From Nitrososphaerota archaeon (GTDB lineage Archaea; Thermoproteota; Nitrososphaeria; Nitrososphaerales; UBA183), in contig JAPCJR010000001.1 of NCBI GenBank assembly GCA_027886865.1, positions 62,001 through 126,000 on the forward strand: 64,000 bases of DNA, given 5' to 3'. Below the pieces are notes generated by a model, which was not told the origin of the DNA, made no database searches, and saw only the letters and a list, made by a program, of their open reading frames with translations. Positions 32,800 through 41,259 of the stretch are shown here, piece by piece (positions within the stretch are counted from its first letter, which is position 1; every line of letters starts with the position of its first letter). The translations under genes and the position numbers were made by a program.

Positions 32800-33630
32800 T
32801 CACTGGGCGCTCAGGGCCTTCCTCGCTGCGAGATAGCCTATCAGTCCGAAGACCACGACGAAGCCGAGGAGATACAGCATGTCACCGGTGAACGTGGAGA
32901 GCTCGCCGCTTGAAAGATTGCCGTTGACGATGAGAAGCCTCGCGGCCTCGTTTGTCTTCGAGATCGGGTTCACGTCGGAGATAGCCTTCAGCCAGTCCGG
33001 GAAGGAGCTGGACGGGAAGAGGGCGTTGCTCATGAATATGAGCGGAAGGGTCAAGAAGTTGACTATGGCCACAAGCGAGTCTATGCTCTTGACGCTGAGA
33101 GCAATTGCGGTGAAGACGGAGGACAGCCCAAGACCGAGCAGCGCGAAGGCCAAGAAGACCCCGACGAAGTCTACTACCCCGAAACCCGACGGGAGCTCCA
33201 GACCATTGGGGATGACCAACGCTATGAGGAAGGTGAGGAGCGCCAGGAACATGGCCTTGACGAGGTTCTGCACCACGCCTGAGAGGAATATCGCTGCCCT
33301 AGGTATGGGGGCGGTCAGGAGCGTGCTGAGGAAGCCCAGCTGCCTGTCAAGGACGAGGTCTATGCCGCCGAAGGCCATGTTGAAGACCAGTATGAGGCAG
33401 ATTACCCCGGCCGTCAGGTAGGAGATATAGTTCGGCGCGCCGCCGAAGGACTGCTGCAGAATCGTCTGGGCGCCAGTGGAGCCCGAAGGGATGAGGTTGG
33501 TCGGGTTGAAGGAGCTCCCGAAGAGCACGATGTAGAAGATCGAGGTGACGAGCCCCGGTACGACAGCGGCAGGGTTCCTGATCCACTTCTTGAGCGCCCG
33601 GGCCGACAGCACGAGGGTCTCGTTGATCAT
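32800..33630 (-). CDS. ABC-2 type exporter permease
   Basis: This 276-residue membrane subunit has six predicted helices and the DrrB-like layout. The N-terminus reads LVLSARALKKWIRNPAAV, an extracellular loop lies around residues 40-70, and LDRQLGFLSTLLTAPIPR is the coupling region. It starts 6 bp after the stop of the ATPase gene, which is its partner. Exporters of this class move drugs, lipids or polysaccharides. The substrate is unknown. Confidence 0.9.
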   Translation of the reverse strand: MINETLVLSARALKKWIRNPAAVVPGLVTSIFYIVLFGSSFNPTNLIPSGSTGAQTILQQSFGGAPNYISYLTAGVICLILVFNMAFGGIDLVLDRQLGFLSTLLTAPIPRAAIFLSGVVQNLVKAMFLALLTFLIALVIPNGLELPSGFGVVDFVGVFLAFALLGLGLSSVFTAIALSVKSIDSLVAIVNFLTLPLIFMSNALFPSSSFPDWLKAISDVNPISKTNEAARLLIVNGNLSSGELSTFTGDMLYLLGFVVVFGLIGYLAARKALSAQ

Positions 33631-33636
33631 TTCTGC

Positions 33637-34626
33637 TTACCTCGCTCTCTCCATCATGAAGTTCTGCATCACCGAGTCGCTCTCGGACGCGTCCTCGTCG
33701 CGCATGGACTTGCCAGTGACTTCCAGGAACACTTGGTCGAGCGTAGGCTTCGTGAAAGATATCTCCTTGATCTGCATGTTCTTCTTGAGAACTCCTTCAA
33801 CTATGATGGGAAGGGCCTTCTCCGTCCGGGGCAGCTTTATCCGGTACACCTGACCCGTCTTTGTGACCTCCGAGACATCCGGTATCTCCTTGAAGAAATC
33901 CGTCAGGTCGACGGGACTCTCCGCGAGCTCCAGCGTCAGGATGTCGCCCCCCAGTTTCTGCTTCAGCTCACCGGGCGAGCCCGATACCTTGATCACTCCT
34001 TTGTCGACTATGGCAATCCTCTTACACAGAGAATCCGCTTCTTCCAGGTAGTGCGTGGTCATGAACACGGTGAGACCGCGCTCGCGATTGAGCTGGGCGA
34101 TGTAGTCCCACATCTTCTTCCTCGTCTGGATGTCAAGCCCGAGCGTCGGCTCGTCGAGGAACAGCACCTTCGGCATGTGGACGAGGCCCATCGCGAGTTG
34201 AAGGCGCCTCCTCATGCCTCCCGAGTACGTCTTGACCTTCCTGCCCGCTGCGGCTTCAAGGTCCACGAGCCCGAGGAGCTCCTGCGACCTCTTGCGGGCT
34301 TCCGCCCCGTTGACGTGGTGAAGGTTGGCCGCGAGCATGATGTTCTCGATTCCTTTGAGCTCGTCGTCGGCGGTCAGCTCCTGGGGGACGACCCCTATGC
34401 TGTCCCGGACCGCGCCGGGCTCCTTCTGCACGTCGTGGCCGTTCACGAAGGCTCTCCCCTCGGTTATGGTGGCCAGGGTGTTGAGCATCTTGATCGTCGT
34501 GGTCTTCCCGGCGCCGTTCGGTCCCAGGAGGCCGAAGACCTCTCCTTCCTCGATTGAGAACGAGATGTGGTCGACCGCCTTGACCTTCCCGTTGTAAATC
34601 TTGGTTATGTTCTCCGCCTCTATCAT
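33637..34626 (-). CDS. ABC exporter ATP-binding protein, DrrA-like
   Basis: This 329-residue ATPase has Walker A GPNGAGKTT (about 37-45), signature YSGGMRRRLQLAMGL, Walker B VLFLDEPTLGLD and switch region TTHYLEEA. The C-terminal 100 residues form the domain typical of DrrA/CcmA exporters. ATG at 34626 is chosen because the family begins MIEAENITKIY; the frame stays open upstream. It heads the cluster that continues with the permease, the bactofilin-like gene and the winged-helix gene. Confidence 0.92.
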   Translation of the reverse strand: MIEAENITKIYNGKVKAVDHISFSIEEGEVFGLLGPNGAGKTTTIKMLNTLATITEGRAFVNGHDVQKEPGAVRDSIGVVPQELTADDELKGIENIMLAANLHHVNGAEARKRSQELLGLVDLEAAAGRKVKTYSGGMRRRLQLAMGLVHMPKVLFLDEPTLGLDIQTRKKMWDYIAQLNRERGLTVFMTTHYLEEADSLCKRIAIVDKGVIKVSGSPGELKQKLGGDILTLELAESPVDLTDFFKEIPDVSEVTKTGQVYRIKLPRTEKALPIIVEGVLKKNMQIKEISFTKPTLDQVFLEVTGKSMRDEDASESDSVMQNFMMERAR

Positions 34627-34729
34627 GTTAGTCAATTCGCTGGACAGAAGAGTTCCCCGCTCTGAATAAAAGGGCAGCTCACAGTTCGTAATCACAAGAT
34701 GTGAGCGCCGGGCGCCCTTCGAGCGACGG

Positions 34730-36328
34730 CTACAGGTCTTCCCTGTTCCTTATCGAGTCCCCAGCAGCGTCCAGCAGCAATTGCAGCACGACGTAGGTAT
34801 AGAGGACGGCGACGGAGATCAGAACGGGTGCCCAAAGGGTCGGCGGACCCGACAGGAACCCCGCACCGAGGACCAGGCCCAAGAGAGGCGAAACCAGGCC
34901 GAGGTTTATCACCGTCTGGAATAGGAATCTCTTGATGTTCGTCAGGTCCTGCGCCTGAATGGAGAGTATGTCGTCGGTCGTGCTCTGGCCATAGCGGGCA
35001 GCAAAATACATGCCCCCGCCCATCGTAATCGCTGCGATCTCGAGCGCCCCCGGGAGGGCGAGCAGCACGCTCAGGAGAGACCCCGGCTTCCCGGCCTCGC
35101 TGAAGACCAGGGGAACTCCGACCGCCGCCGTGACGGGCGTCAGAACCAGCAGCAGCGGCGTCAGCCTCGCGCGGAAGACCTCCTTGACGTACCTCTTGAC
35201 ATCTATGGCCGAGGTCTTGATTATCCAGAGCCTCTCCTTCTCCAGCCAGCGCGAGGCGGTCCCCGACCCGAAGGAGCCTATGATGAAGAGTATGAGAAGG
35301 AAGGATGTCGGCGAGGATTGGAAGATGCCTGACAGCGAGTAGATGACCATGAACCCGGCGAGGAACAGGGCGTTGATCAGAAGCGACCTTCTCTCCTTGG
35401 TCCTCCGCATCACGACCGATTCCTTGCTCCTGACCACTGACCAGACGGACCGTCCCTGCGTCTCCAGACTCGGGCCCAGGCTGCCGCTCAGGGAATCCGT
35501 AGAGACGCCGGGCTCGTATATCTGAAGAACCTCATAGAAGTGGTTCCGCGACATGCGGAGCCCAAGGGCGAGGAATCCTGCGAGCCAGGAGAGGAGCAGA
35601 AAGAGCTGGACGCTGCTTACCAGGCTCCATGGCTCACCGCTCACCAGATCTGTGCTGATCGCGGCAGCTAGGCCGCTCGGCAGCACCTGGACAAAGTCCC
35701 CCACGTAGGGAGGAATGCCCGGTATCAGAAGGGTAATCGGGAGGAGACTGATTGCGACGATGACGCCGATCAGGACGCTCTTCAGGGCCTTCAGGCGTTC
35801 AGCGATGTTGGAGTTCAGGGAAAGCGTCACGTCGGCGCTCAGCACCAGCCCCATGGCGAAGAAGGTCAGCGTGACTAGCCCGGCGAAGAGGGCGCTCAGG
35901 AGCGGAGTCCCGTACGCGAAAGAGAACCGGATGTACAGCGCGAATACGGGAGGGAACGAGAGGAGCACGGTAGTGAATGAGTTCATAAGGATCTTGGCCG
36001 CGAATATCTCGCGAGGCTTCACCGGAGAGGTGAAGACGTAGTCGACATCCGCGCCGGTCACGGGGAGGCCGCTGCCGCTGAAGCCGCTCTGGACTAGCCC
36101 GACGAGAAAGAGCGACATTATCAGGCTCAGCCCTGCGTCCGACAGACCTGAGCCGAGGCTGAACCTGTTCGCGAAAGAGAGGAAGGTGCTGCCCACGAAG
36201 AGGACTGCGACTATGGAGAAACCCTCGCCCAATGCAATCGCGAGCGCGGCCGTTCGCGTGAACCTTCCCTTCATCCAATAGCGAACGAGGGTGGCCACGG
36301 TACCCCAGAAGCTCGTCAAGCTCGACAA
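34730..36328 (-). CDS. Large ABC exporter permease
   Basis: This 532-residue membrane protein has about twelve predicted helices in two halves, separated by a cytoplasmic segment near 290-320 (LETQGRSVWSVVRSKE). The N-terminal half contains TGADVDYVFTSPVKPREIF, a pattern seen in putative ABC exporters related to the ABC-2 class. It starts 7 bp after the stop of its ATPase gene. TTG is the probable start. It differs in size from the DrrB-like permease downstream, so the two exporters are not tandem duplicates. Confidence 0.85.
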   Translation of the reverse strand: MSSLTSFWGTVATLVRYWMKGRFTRTAALAIALGEGFSIVAVLFVGSTFLSFANRFSLGSGLSDAGLSLIMSLFLVGLVQSGFSGSGLPVTGADVDYVFTSPVKPREIFAAKILMNSFTTVLLSFPPVFALYIRFSFAYGTPLLSALFAGLVTLTFFAMGLVLSADVTLSLNSNIAERLKALKSVLIGVIVAISLLPITLLIPGIPPYVGDFVQVLPSGLAAAISTDLVSGEPWSLVSSVQLFLLLSWLAGFLALGLRMSRNHFYEVLQIYEPGVSTDSLSGSLGPSLETQGRSVWSVVRSKESVVMRRTKERRSLLINALFLAGFMVIYSLSGIFQSSPTSFLLILFIIGSFGSGTASRWLEKERLWIIKTSAIDVKRYVKEVFRARLTPLLLVLTPVTAAVGVPLVFSEAGKPGSLLSVLLALPGALEIAAITMGGGMYFAARYGQSTTDDILSIQAQDLTNIKRFLFQTVINLGLVSPLLGLVLGAGFLSGPPTLWAPVLISVAVLYTYVVLQLLLDAAGDSIRNREDL

Positions 36329-36335
36329 GACCTCT

Positions 36336-37073
36336 CTACGTCGAGTCCGAAGTGAGCTTCAGGAAGACTTCTTCCAGCCGCGCGTCAGTGCCCGCGTCCG
36401 CGAGCTCCCGCAGGCTCTGGAGTCCTCCGGTGGCCACGATCGCGCCGTGGTCGATTATCGCGATCTGCGTCGCGTAGTCCTGGACGACCTCGAGGTTGTG
36501 GGTCGAAAGGAGCACGGTCGTACCCTTCCTTCCCTGGGAGATTATCCAGTTGTTGACGAATATCTGGGTCTTTGGGTCGAGCGCAGTGAGCGGCTCGTCC
36601 ATTACGAGGACCTGAGGGTCGTGGAGCGTCGCGGCGATCAGTGCGACCTTCTGCTTCATCCCCTTAGACAGGCTGCCCAGGAGCGCTTTCTCTTTCTCCT
36701 CCAGGGAGAAGGTCTTGAGCGACTCTGCTATCTTGTCCGCGAGCTCTCCATCCTCCACGCCCCTGATCTTCCCGACGAAGCTGAGGAATTCCCTCACAGT
36801 CAGCCCTGTGTAAAGCGTCGGGTTCTCCGGCACATAGCCGACGGCCTTCTTCGCCTTCTCAGGGTCCTGCACGATATCGTAACCGCTAACGGTCACGGTG
36901 CCGCTGGTGGGCCTGAGGATGCCGACTATGATCTTCATCATCGTGCTCTTGCCTGCCCCGTTTGGGCCGAGCAGTCCGACCACCTCTCCCGGGCGGACGG
37001 TGAGCGTCACATGGTCGAGGGCGACGAGCTTACCATAGACCTTGGTAAGATCCTGTATGACTATGTCGCCCAT
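36336..37073 (-). CDS. ABC transporter ATP-binding protein
   Basis: This 245-residue ATPase carries GPNGAGKST (Walker A, about 36-44), LSKGMKQKVALIAATL (signature, with Lys in place of the second Gly), VLVMDEPLTALDP (Walker B) and STHNLEVVQDYA (switch His). It belongs to the ABC-2-linked exporter group. The LSKGMKQKV variant of the signature is common there. It is the promoter-proximal gene of a two-gene operon with the large permease. Confidence 0.92.
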   Translation of the reverse strand: MGDIVIQDLTKVYGKLVALDHVTLTVRPGEVVGLLGPNGAGKSTMMKIIVGILRPTSGTVTVSGYDIVQDPEKAKKAVGYVPENPTLYTGLTVREFLSFVGKIRGVEDGELADKIAESLKTFSLEEKEKALLGSLSKGMKQKVALIAATLHDPQVLVMDEPLTALDPKTQIFVNNWIISQGRKGTTVLLSTHNLEVVQDYATQIAIIDHGAIVATGGLQSLRELADAGTDARLEEVFLKLTSDST

Positions 37074-37141
37074 GTGACGTTCGCTCCTGTTCGCTCGTCC
37101 CTGACCGCGCTAAGAAGATACATGTCTCGGTCCCGCTGCGA

Positions 37142-38059
37142 CTATCCGGCTATCTCGATGCGTATTCCGTCGGGGTCGCTCAATCTCAGCCTGCCACCCT
37201 CCGACATCGACTCCGGTAACTGTGAAGACAGGGAGCCGAGCGCCGTCTTGTTCGGGAGAATCATTCTGAACTCTTCGAGCCCAGCCTCCCCCTGGCGATG
37301 CCGGCTGCCACCCTTGCTGTGCCAGGTGTTCAGGCCCAGATGATGATGATATCCTCCCACCGAGAGGAATGCGACGCCCATCTCGGGCATGTACGCTTTG
37401 ACGTCCATGCCGAGTCTTTCTTGGTAGAACCGCACAGACCTGTCGAGGTCCGTGACTCTTAGATGCATGTGCCCGATCCCCGCACCGTTCGGGAAGGCAG
37501 ACGGTTTCGCCCTCTCTGCCGAGCTGAGTTCTCTGAGCAGCGAGTCAAAGTCAAGGGGACCGTTCATCGCTGCGAAGCCGTTGTAGCCGTCTTGCATCAT
37601 CTTGGTCCAATCAGGCCAGGTGTTCCGGGGCCTGTCTGCATAGATTTCGATGCCGTTCCGCTCCAAATCGTGAAGGTATAACGCCTCGCTGAAGGTGTGG
37701 TCCGCGAATCCCTCGTAAGCCACTCCCGAGTTGCCCACCGACAGAAAAGTGGAAGCGAGGTCTTTCCGCCGCGGAAGCAGCACTGCGTAGTGATAAAGTC
37801 CCGCAAAATCGTGAGCGGGCCTCCTTGCGTCGGGGTCGTGCTTGAGACGGAGTATCGGCTCCCCACCCCTCTTTAACCCCAGCTCCACTACCTGCAGGCC
37901 GTCAGAGTCGGTGGTCCTGTCCCCAACAGCGAATCCGATGTTCCCCTGGTAGAACGATAGTGCGGGGTCCAACTCCCTCACCCTCAGTGTCGGAGCGCCA
38001 AGACGCATCCCGCTGTCGAGCCGGAAAGCCTCGCGCGGCTTTAGGCCAGAAGATGACAT
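37142..38059 (-). CDS. Two-domain VOC protein, extradiol dioxygenase (CatE)-like
   Basis: This protein of about 305 residues contains two vicinal-oxygen-chelate modules (about 10-125 and 160-300). The second holds likely metal ligands: His in GHMHLRV, His in GGYHHHLGLN, and Glu in the final GIRIEIAG. This matches the H-H-E triad of extradiol dioxygenases such as CatE, which cleave catechols. The first module keeps the fold but has fewer ligands. ATG at 38059 is chosen because upstream residues have no homologous character. It is divergent from a PadR regulator, whose family often controls phenolic-compound genes. Confidence 0.82.
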   Translation of the reverse strand: MSSSGLKPREAFRLDSGMRLGAPTLRVRELDPALSFYQGNIGFAVGDRTTDSDGLQVVELGLKRGGEPILRLKHDPDARRPAHDFAGLYHYAVLLPRRKDLASTFLSVGNSGVAYEGFADHTFSEALYLHDLERNGIEIYADRPRNTWPDWTKMMQDGYNGFAAMNGPLDFDSLLRELSSAERAKPSAFPNGAGIGHMHLRVTDLDRSVRFYQERLGMDVKAYMPEMGVAFLSVGGYHHHLGLNTWHSKGGSRHRQGEAGLEEFRMILPNKTALGSLSSQLPESMSEGGRLRLSDPDGIRIEIAG

Positions 38060-38156
38060 GGTTAGTTGACCTCCCTGCCCGAAACCGTCATTGCTCTCTC
38101 GTCCATCGTGGGTAATCTGGATAATATCGTTATCATTAGGTTTCACAAGTCTGAAG

Positions 38157-38192
38157 ATTGGACATCCAATATAAGTCTATCGCATGTCCAAT
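38157..38192. promoter_or_regulatory. Candidate PadR operator with nested inverted repeats
   Basis: ATTGGA-CA-TCCAAT (38157-38170) is an exact 6-bp inverted repeat. ATTGGACA (38157-38164) is also the exact reverse complement of TGTCCAAT (38185-38192), giving a second, 8-bp repeat with a 20-bp spacer. Both lie just before the TATA-like CTCTTATATC that precedes the PadR ATG by about 32 bp. Three copies of the half-site near an autoregulated promoter is a typical PadR layout. Confidence 0.6.
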
Positions 38193-38230
38193 ACTCTTAT
38201 ATCGTTCCGGGGTGGCATAACTGTTTGGCC

Positions 38231-38569
38231 ATGAAGAACAAGGAAGGTGACGGAGGCATGTGTGACATGCGTGGGATGCTCTCATTCATGATCCTCTGGA
38301 TGCTTTCGAGCCGCTCCATGTGCGGTCAGGAGCTCGCCTCCGAGATAGGGAAGAGACGGGGCGACAAGCCTAACCCCGGTACGATATACCCGGCGCTCAA
38401 GGAGCTCGCCAATCGCGGGCTCATCGAGTCGCACTCAGAAGGTAGGACCCTAGTGTACGAACTGACCGAAACCGGCAAGTCGACCCTGTCAAAGTCGCTC
38501 GAGTACTTCGAACGGGTCTTCGGGGACATTCTCGCTGAGCCCGTCACCCGCGCCCCGACCGCCCGGTAG
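38231..38569 (+). CDS. PadR-family transcription regulator
   Basis: This 112-residue protein has the PadR winged helix: MLSFMILWMLSSRSMCGQELASEI, then NPGTIYPALKELANRGLIES and the wing RTLVYELTETGKSTL. A C-terminal helix (about 85-105) would mediate dimerisation. PadR proteins repress genes for phenolic-acid or drug resistance. It is divergent from the CatE-like gene, and inverted repeats lie in the gap. ATG at 38231 is preferred because a TATA-like box is about 32 bp upstream; a MCDMRG start 27 bp later is possible. Confidence 0.88.
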   Translation: MKNKEGDGGMCDMRGMLSFMILWMLSSRSMCGQELASEIGKRRGDKPNPGTIYPALKELANRGLIESHSEGRTLVYELTETGKSTLSKSLEYFERVFGDILAEPVTRAPTAR

Positions 38570-38618
38570 CGACCTCTGAGGCTCGTGCGCGCATAAATAT
38601 CGGGCCCGGTTCTCTGTC

Positions 38619-39116
38619 ATGGTTTCGATGGCGAAAGTCAAGAAGGTAAACCGAATTCCTCCTGGATTCCGCACGGTGACGCCGTACCTGTCAGTCGATG
38701 GCGCGGCAGCGGCCCTCGCCTTCTACAAGAAGGCTTTTGGAGCCAAGGAGATCGCCAAGGCGCGACAACAGACGCCCGACGGGAAGATTGTACACGCAAG
38801 GTTCACGATAGGCGACTCCTTGTTCATGATGTCGGATGGGTTCGGCGCACCCACAGGGGCGGGCCCTGTCACCCTGCACGTCTATTCGAAGAACGTCGAC
38901 AAGCTCTGGAAGGACGCTCTGGCGGCCGGCGCAAAGGTCGTGATGCAACTGGACGATATGTACTGGGGCGAGAGGTACGGTCAGTTCATGGACCCGTTCG
39001 GATGTCGATGGTCCGTCTCTATGCGGGTGAGCATGAGCAAGGAAGAGATGGCGGCGAAGCAGAAGGAGGCGATGGCGATGTTCTCCCGCGGAGAGCACCC
39101 CGTAAAGAACGAGTGA
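38619..39116 (+). CDS. PhnB-like VOC-superfamily protein
   Basis: This 165-residue protein has a single VOC/glyoxalase-like fold of the PhnB/YciA-type group: TVTPYLSVDGAAAALAFYKKAFGA, then ARFTIGDSLFMMSD and the terminal QFMDPFGCRWSVS. PhnB proteins often lack complete metal ligands, and none is obvious here. The C-terminal 25 residues are a charged Met-rich helix. An ATG 9 bp downstream is an alternative start. Function unknown. Confidence 0.82.
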   Translation: MVSMAKVKKVNRIPPGFRTVTPYLSVDGAAAALAFYKKAFGAKEIAKARQQTPDGKIVHARFTIGDSLFMMSDGFGAPTGAGPVTLHVYSKNVDKLWKDALAAGAKVVMQLDDMYWGERYGQFMDPFGCRWSVSMRVSMSKEEMAAKQKEAMAMFSRGEHPVKNE

Positions 39117-39172
39117 CTCGGTAGTTCGGCGCCTCGCGAAAGAATTTAAGGGCTCCAACCATACTTTCTCCC

Positions 39173-40156
39173 GTGCCAAAGGTCGACGTCCAGATTGACA
39201 TAGGCGAGAACCACTACGACCCGATGAGGTTCGTAGAGGCGGTACAATACTCTGAGGAGCACGGTTTCAGGACCGCGTGGCTCGGCGACCACTTCGTCCC
39301 CTGGTTTCATTCGGCCAACAGGTCGGCCTTCGTGTGGAGCGTGATGGGCGTCGCTCTCGAAAGAACAAGCTCGATCAGGATTGGGCCTCTCGTTACTACA
39401 CCTATCGGCGCGCGCTATCATCCCGCGATCGTCGCCCAGGCCAGCGCCACTCTGGACAACATGTACCCCGGGAGGTTCCTTCTGGGTGTGGGTAGCGGTG
39501 AGGCGCTGAACGAACGGCCATTCTGGAACGGACGATGGCCTGAATGGGAGGAGAGGATGGAGAGGCTCGTCGAGGGAGTCGAGCTGATAAGAAGGCTCTG
39601 GGACTCGGATCGTCCGTTCGCGTTCAAAGGCAAGTACTATTCTGCGGACTTTTACTACATGTACACCAAACCGAAGAAGCGGATCCCGATCTACTTCTCG
39701 GCCGTCGGGAAGAGGGCCGCTTACAACGCAGGGCTCTGCGCCGACACGTTGGTCACGATCTGCCCGCGCAACGACGAGGAGAGGTTCAGGGACGTCATTA
39801 TTCCCGAGTTCAAGAAGGGTCTGAAGAAGGCGGGGAAGAGGAAGGGAGGGGTGCAGGCGCATGTCAGCTTCACCTTTAAGGACCCCGCTCAGCTCAGAAA
39901 GGAGGCGCATGGCTCCCTCGGCTGGTTACGGAAGGACTCGTGGAGCATCAAAGACCCCATCGCCGTCGAGAGCGCGGGGGAGAAGGTGACCGACGACGAA
40001 TTGAGGAAAGGGATGCTCTTCTGTAAAGGCTGGCCGGACCTGGTCAAGGCCCTCCAGATCTACGTCGACGCAGGGGCGACCGAGATATGCCTTTCCTCCG
40101 GGGCGGACAAGGCGCAGATAAGACAGATCGGGGAGAACGTACTCTCTGTCTTCTGA
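39173..40156 (+). CDS. LLM-class flavin/F420-dependent oxidoreductase
   Basis: This 327-residue TIM-barrel protein belongs to the luciferase-like monooxygenase superfamily and is closest in pattern to F420-dependent glucose-6-phosphate dehydrogenase and related enzymes: SEEHGFRTAWLGDHFVPW, then IGPLVTTP and PGRFLLGVGSGEALNE. The cofactor is probably F420 rather than FMN. The substrate is not evident. The start is GTG with a TATA-like AATTTAAGG about 27 bp upstream. The next gene begins 5 bp after its stop. Confidence 0.9.
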   Translation: MPKVDVQIDIGENHYDPMRFVEAVQYSEEHGFRTAWLGDHFVPWFHSANRSAFVWSVMGVALERTSSIRIGPLVTTPIGARYHPAIVAQASATLDNMYPGRFLLGVGSGEALNERPFWNGRWPEWEERMERLVEGVELIRRLWDSDRPFAFKGKYYSADFYYMYTKPKKRIPIYFSAVGKRAAYNAGLCADTLVTICPRNDEERFRDVIIPEFKKGLKKAGKRKGGVQAHVSFTFKDPAQLRKEAHGSLGWLRKDSWSIKDPIAVESAGEKVTDDELRKGMLFCKGWPDLVKALQIYVDAGATEICLSSGADKAQIRQIGENVLSVF

Positions 40157-40161
40157 GAGCG

Positions 40162-41259
40162 ATGACAATGAAAACAAGTGAATATGAAACGCCCGTACTC
40201 CTCCTTGACGTGGACGCGCTGGACCGGAACATAGCCCGGATGGGCGCGTTCTTCCACGGGAAGAAGGCGACCCTGAGGCCTCACGTGAAGGTCCACAAGT
40301 CTCCGTGGCTCGCACTGAAGCAGATAGCGGCGGGAGCCGGCGGGATCACGTGCGCCAAGGTCAGCGAGGCCGAGGTGATGATGTCAGGAGGGGTGGATGA
40401 CATAATGATCGCTAACGAGATAGTTGGCGAAGACAAGGTCAGGAGGCTGGTCAAGCTTGCCAACCTCTGCAAGCTCACCGTGGCGGTAGACGATCTCGAG
40501 AACGCGAGGCAGATCTCCTCATTCGCGTCTCAGGAGGGCTCAAACGTGCACGTGCTGGTCGACCTGAACCTCAGCGGAGCGATCACCGGCATCCTCGACA
40601 GGACGGGCGTCCTACCCGGAAAGGAAGCGGTGACCCTCGCCCAGGATATCTCGAAGTTGCCGAACCTGAGGCTCAGCGGCGTGATTGGGTACGAAGGCTC
40701 TCTGGGCGCTTTTCCCGACGAGAAGTCCAAGGTAGAAGGAGGCAAGAAGGCCCTCGGTCTGCTCGTCCAGACCGCCGAAGCCATGTCGGCCTCCGGACTG
40801 AAGGTCGAAGTCGTGAGTTGCGGAGGAACGATGTCCTACAAGACGGCGGCCGACTTCCCGGGCATCACCGAGGTGCAGGCCGGCGGGTATGTCTTCATGG
40901 ACCTGGGCTACCGCAGGTCGGGCATCGACTTTGAGACGTCGCTCACGCTCCTGACGAGGGTGGTCAGCAGGCCGAGGGCGGACAAGGCGATCATAGACGC
41001 CGGCTTCAAGACCATAAGCGCCGAGTCTGGCCTTCCGGGAGTGAAAGGAAGAGACGACCTAGAGGTCACGTTGCTCAACGCGGAACACGGTCACATGCGC
41101 GTGAAAGACCCGTCTCGCGGTCCGAGGAGGGCGGAGAGGCTGGAGCTTTTGCCTACGCACGCCGATACGACGACCTGCCTTCACGACGAGTACGTCCTGG
41201 TCCGGCGCGGGGAGGTGGAAGGGACGGTGAAGGTCGCTGCGCGCGGGAAGCTTCAGTAG
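40162..41259 (+). CDS. D-threonine aldolase-like / fold-type III PLP enzyme
   Basis: This protein of about 365 residues resembles D-threonine aldolase and D-serine dehydratase. RPHVKVHK holds the PLP Lys43, the phosphate region includes VDLNLSGAITG, and the metal pair His-x-Asp lies in PTHADTTTC near the C-terminus. These enzymes act on D-beta-hydroxy amino acids. ATG at 40162 is chosen since the domain begins just after it. It is the second gene of an operon with the LLM-type oxidoreductase. Its final 107 bp overlap the opposite-strand dehydrogenase gene. Confidence 0.88.
   Translation: MTMKTSEYETPVLLLDVDALDRNIARMGAFFHGKKATLRPHVKVHKSPWLALKQIAAGAGGITCAKVSEAEVMMSGGVDDIMIANEIVGEDKVRRLVKLANLCKLTVAVDDLENARQISSFASQEGSNVHVLVDLNLSGAITGILDRTGVLPGKEAVTLAQDISKLPNLRLSGVIGYEGSLGAFPDEKSKVEGGKKALGLLVQTAEAMSASGLKVEVVSCGGTMSYKTAADFPGITEVQAGGYVFMDLGYRRSGIDFETSLTLLTRVVSRPRADKAIIDAGFKTISAESGLPGVKGRDDLEVTLLNAEHGHMRVKDPSRGPRRAERLELLPTHADTTTCLHDEYVLVRRGEVEGTVKVAARGKLQ

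Noticed and set aside
33733..34557. 274-codon plus-strand frame opposite the DrrA-like ATPase
   Set aside because: Walker motifs are intact on the minus strand; the plus frame is a shadow rich in Arg, Leu and His.
36291..37343. 350-codon plus-strand frame opposite the ABC ATPase
   Set aside because: Same reason: it covers a convincing ATPase in antisense and has no domain.
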